This document shows, piece after piece, positions 63,155-64,000 of a stretch of 64,000 nucleotides of DNA. Position numbers and translations under genes: made by a program. The stretch comes from an uncultured Porphyromonadaceae bacterium (GTDB taxonomy: Bacteria > Bacteroidota > Bacteroidia > Bacteroidales > Muribaculaceae). Below the pieces are notes generated by a model, which searched no databases, had not been told where the DNA came from, and saw nothing but the letters and a program-made list of their open reading frames with translations. Within the stretch, counting starts at the first letter, position 1. Every line of letters starts with the position of its first letter. The stretch is from contig UQGP01000001.1 of NCBI GenBank assembly GCA_900540625.1, forward strand, positions 186,001 to 250,000. Direction: 5' to 3'.

Positions 63155-64000
63155 TTATGAAAGTTTGTCGTCTACCAGACGCATACGCTGCTCGATGTCA
63201 GCGATTTCGGCTTCGAGGCGGCGCATCTTGCCTTCGATGTCGCGCACCAGCGAGTCGCCGCTCTTGCTCTTGGACGATAGGAATCCGAGGTTATTGGCGT
63301 ATGTACGCAATTCCTGACGGCGTGCGTCCAAGGCACGAGCCATACGCTCGCGTTCGCGTCCCAGGCGGTCTTTGTCGCCTGCCATTTCGGACAGGTTGCT
63401 ATTGAATTTCTCCATACGTTCGCGGCTCTGACGCAGGTCATACTGGCGACGTACTTCGTCTATGCGCTTGCGGAAAGCATCGTATACCGCATCTTTCTCC
63501 TTGAAGGGGACGTGGCCTATGCTCTTCCATTGCTCTTGCAGGTCGGCTATCAGCTTGCGAGCTTCGTCCTTGGGCGTCTCGGCGGTGATTTCGTCAAGTC
63601 GTTTGATGAGGTCTCGCTTGGCTTGCAGGTTGGCCAATTCGGTCTGACGTGCGCCCTTGGCCTGTGCCTTTTTGTTTGCGAAGAAGGCGTCGCAAGCTTT
63701 CTGGAAACGGGCCCAGACGGTATCGCTCTGTTTCTTGGGTACCGAGCCTATGGTCTTCCATTCTTTCTGCATTTCGACGAGGCGATCGGTGGTCTTGCGC
63801 CAGTCGGTGCTGGTGCTCAGGGTCTCGGCTTCTTCGGCCAATGCGGTCTTACGTGCCAGATTGGCAGCCATTTCCTCCTTGATACGGCGGAAGAATGCGG
63901 CCTTGGACTCGAAGAATTTGTCGCAAGTGGCGCGGAAACGATTGAAGAGCGTATTGTTGACCTTGCGCGAGGCATATCCGAGTTTCTTCCACTCTTCTTG
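63155..64000 (-). CDS. DUF349 domain protein, partial at window edge
   Basis: The reading frame is open to the last base of the window, so the N-terminus lies outside; 281 residues are visible. Repeated DUF349 units of about 70 residues contain the W-K-x-I-G pattern (EEWKKLGYASRKVNNTLFNRFRATCDKFFESKAAFF, KEWKTIGSVPKKQSDTVWARFQKACDAFF, EQWKSIGHVPFKEKDAVYDAFRKRIDEV) and are followed by a coiled-coil C-terminus. The function is unknown; the family is large and helical and may be a cytoplasmic scaffold. The Met at 63871 is internal. Confidence 0.88.
   Translation of the reverse strand, partial: QEEWKKLGYASRKVNNTLFNRFRATCDKFFESKAAFFRRIKEEMAANLARKTALAEEAETLSTSTDWRKTTDRLVEMQKEWKTIGSVPKKQSDTVWARFQKACDAFFANKKAQAKGARQTELANLQAKRDLIKRLDEITAETPKDEARKLIADLQEQWKSIGHVPFKEKDAVYDAFRKRIDEVRRQYDLRQSRERMEKFNSNLSEMAGDKDRLGRERERMARALDARRQELRTYANNLGFLSSKSKSGDSLVRDIEGKMRRLEAEIADIEQRMRLVDDKLS

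Overview
The window reads as a chromosomal segment of a Bacteroidales bacterium, most likely a gut member close to Muribaculaceae (the family is inference). The support is a SusC/SusD pair, several secreted proteins ending in type IX secretion (T9SS)-like sorting tails, a DUF5103 T9SS plug-type protein, a BspA-like LRR protein, DUF3109, DUF5684 and DUF3316 proteins, and many promoters of the Bacteroidetes form TTTG-N19/20-TAnnTTTG.

Layout. 105-2309 is a secreted subtilisin-like protease. 2621-12307 is a visibly AT-rich six-protein defence island on the + strand: Mrr-like protein, C5 cytosine methyltransferase, MORC-like GHKL ATPase, Z1 helicase (split by a -1 frameshift at an A8 run), DUF4420 PD-(D/E)XK nuclease and AIPR protein. 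The genes are tightly coupled, mostly overlapping by a few bases or separated by 2. 12746-20204 carries an MFS transporter, a TraB/GumN protein, a large LRR protein and pnp. 20454-31464 is mainly housekeeping and envelope: DUF5684, a biotin-dependent carboxylase subunit, a CpsB-type phosphatase, S41 protease, DUF3316, topoisomerase subunit A, Na+/alanine symporter and lgt. 31504-45301 carries a GT-C membrane protein, a double-META lipoprotein, aroE, comEC, a Dabb protein, two very small envelope proteins, a frameshifted SulP transporter, tRNA-Arg(CCG), ung, DUF5103, DUF3109 and aspartate kinase. 45626-55232 holds a 1257-residue peptidase-like/ricin-lectin protein and a SusCD pair. 55693-64000 has an outer membrane barrel, tsaD, cinA, an HsdR-N-like protein divergent from holA, a WcaJ-type phosphoglycosyl transferase and a DUF349 protein cut by the window edge.

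How it works together. The clearest multi-gene system is the defence island. Its gene set matches the bacterial MORC/Z1/REase/AIPR neighbourhoods already tied to restriction-modification by comparative genomics, so the class is not new. Two details are unusual. The Mrr-like subunit has lost both parts of its catalytic signature, and the Z1 helicase is split at a canonical A_AAA_AAA slippery heptamer whose -1 reading restores the protein exactly. A second single-base frameshift breaks the SulP transporter. Intergenic DNA carries at least four families of short dispersed or simple repeats, one of which is translated inside the C-terminal tail of the first protease.
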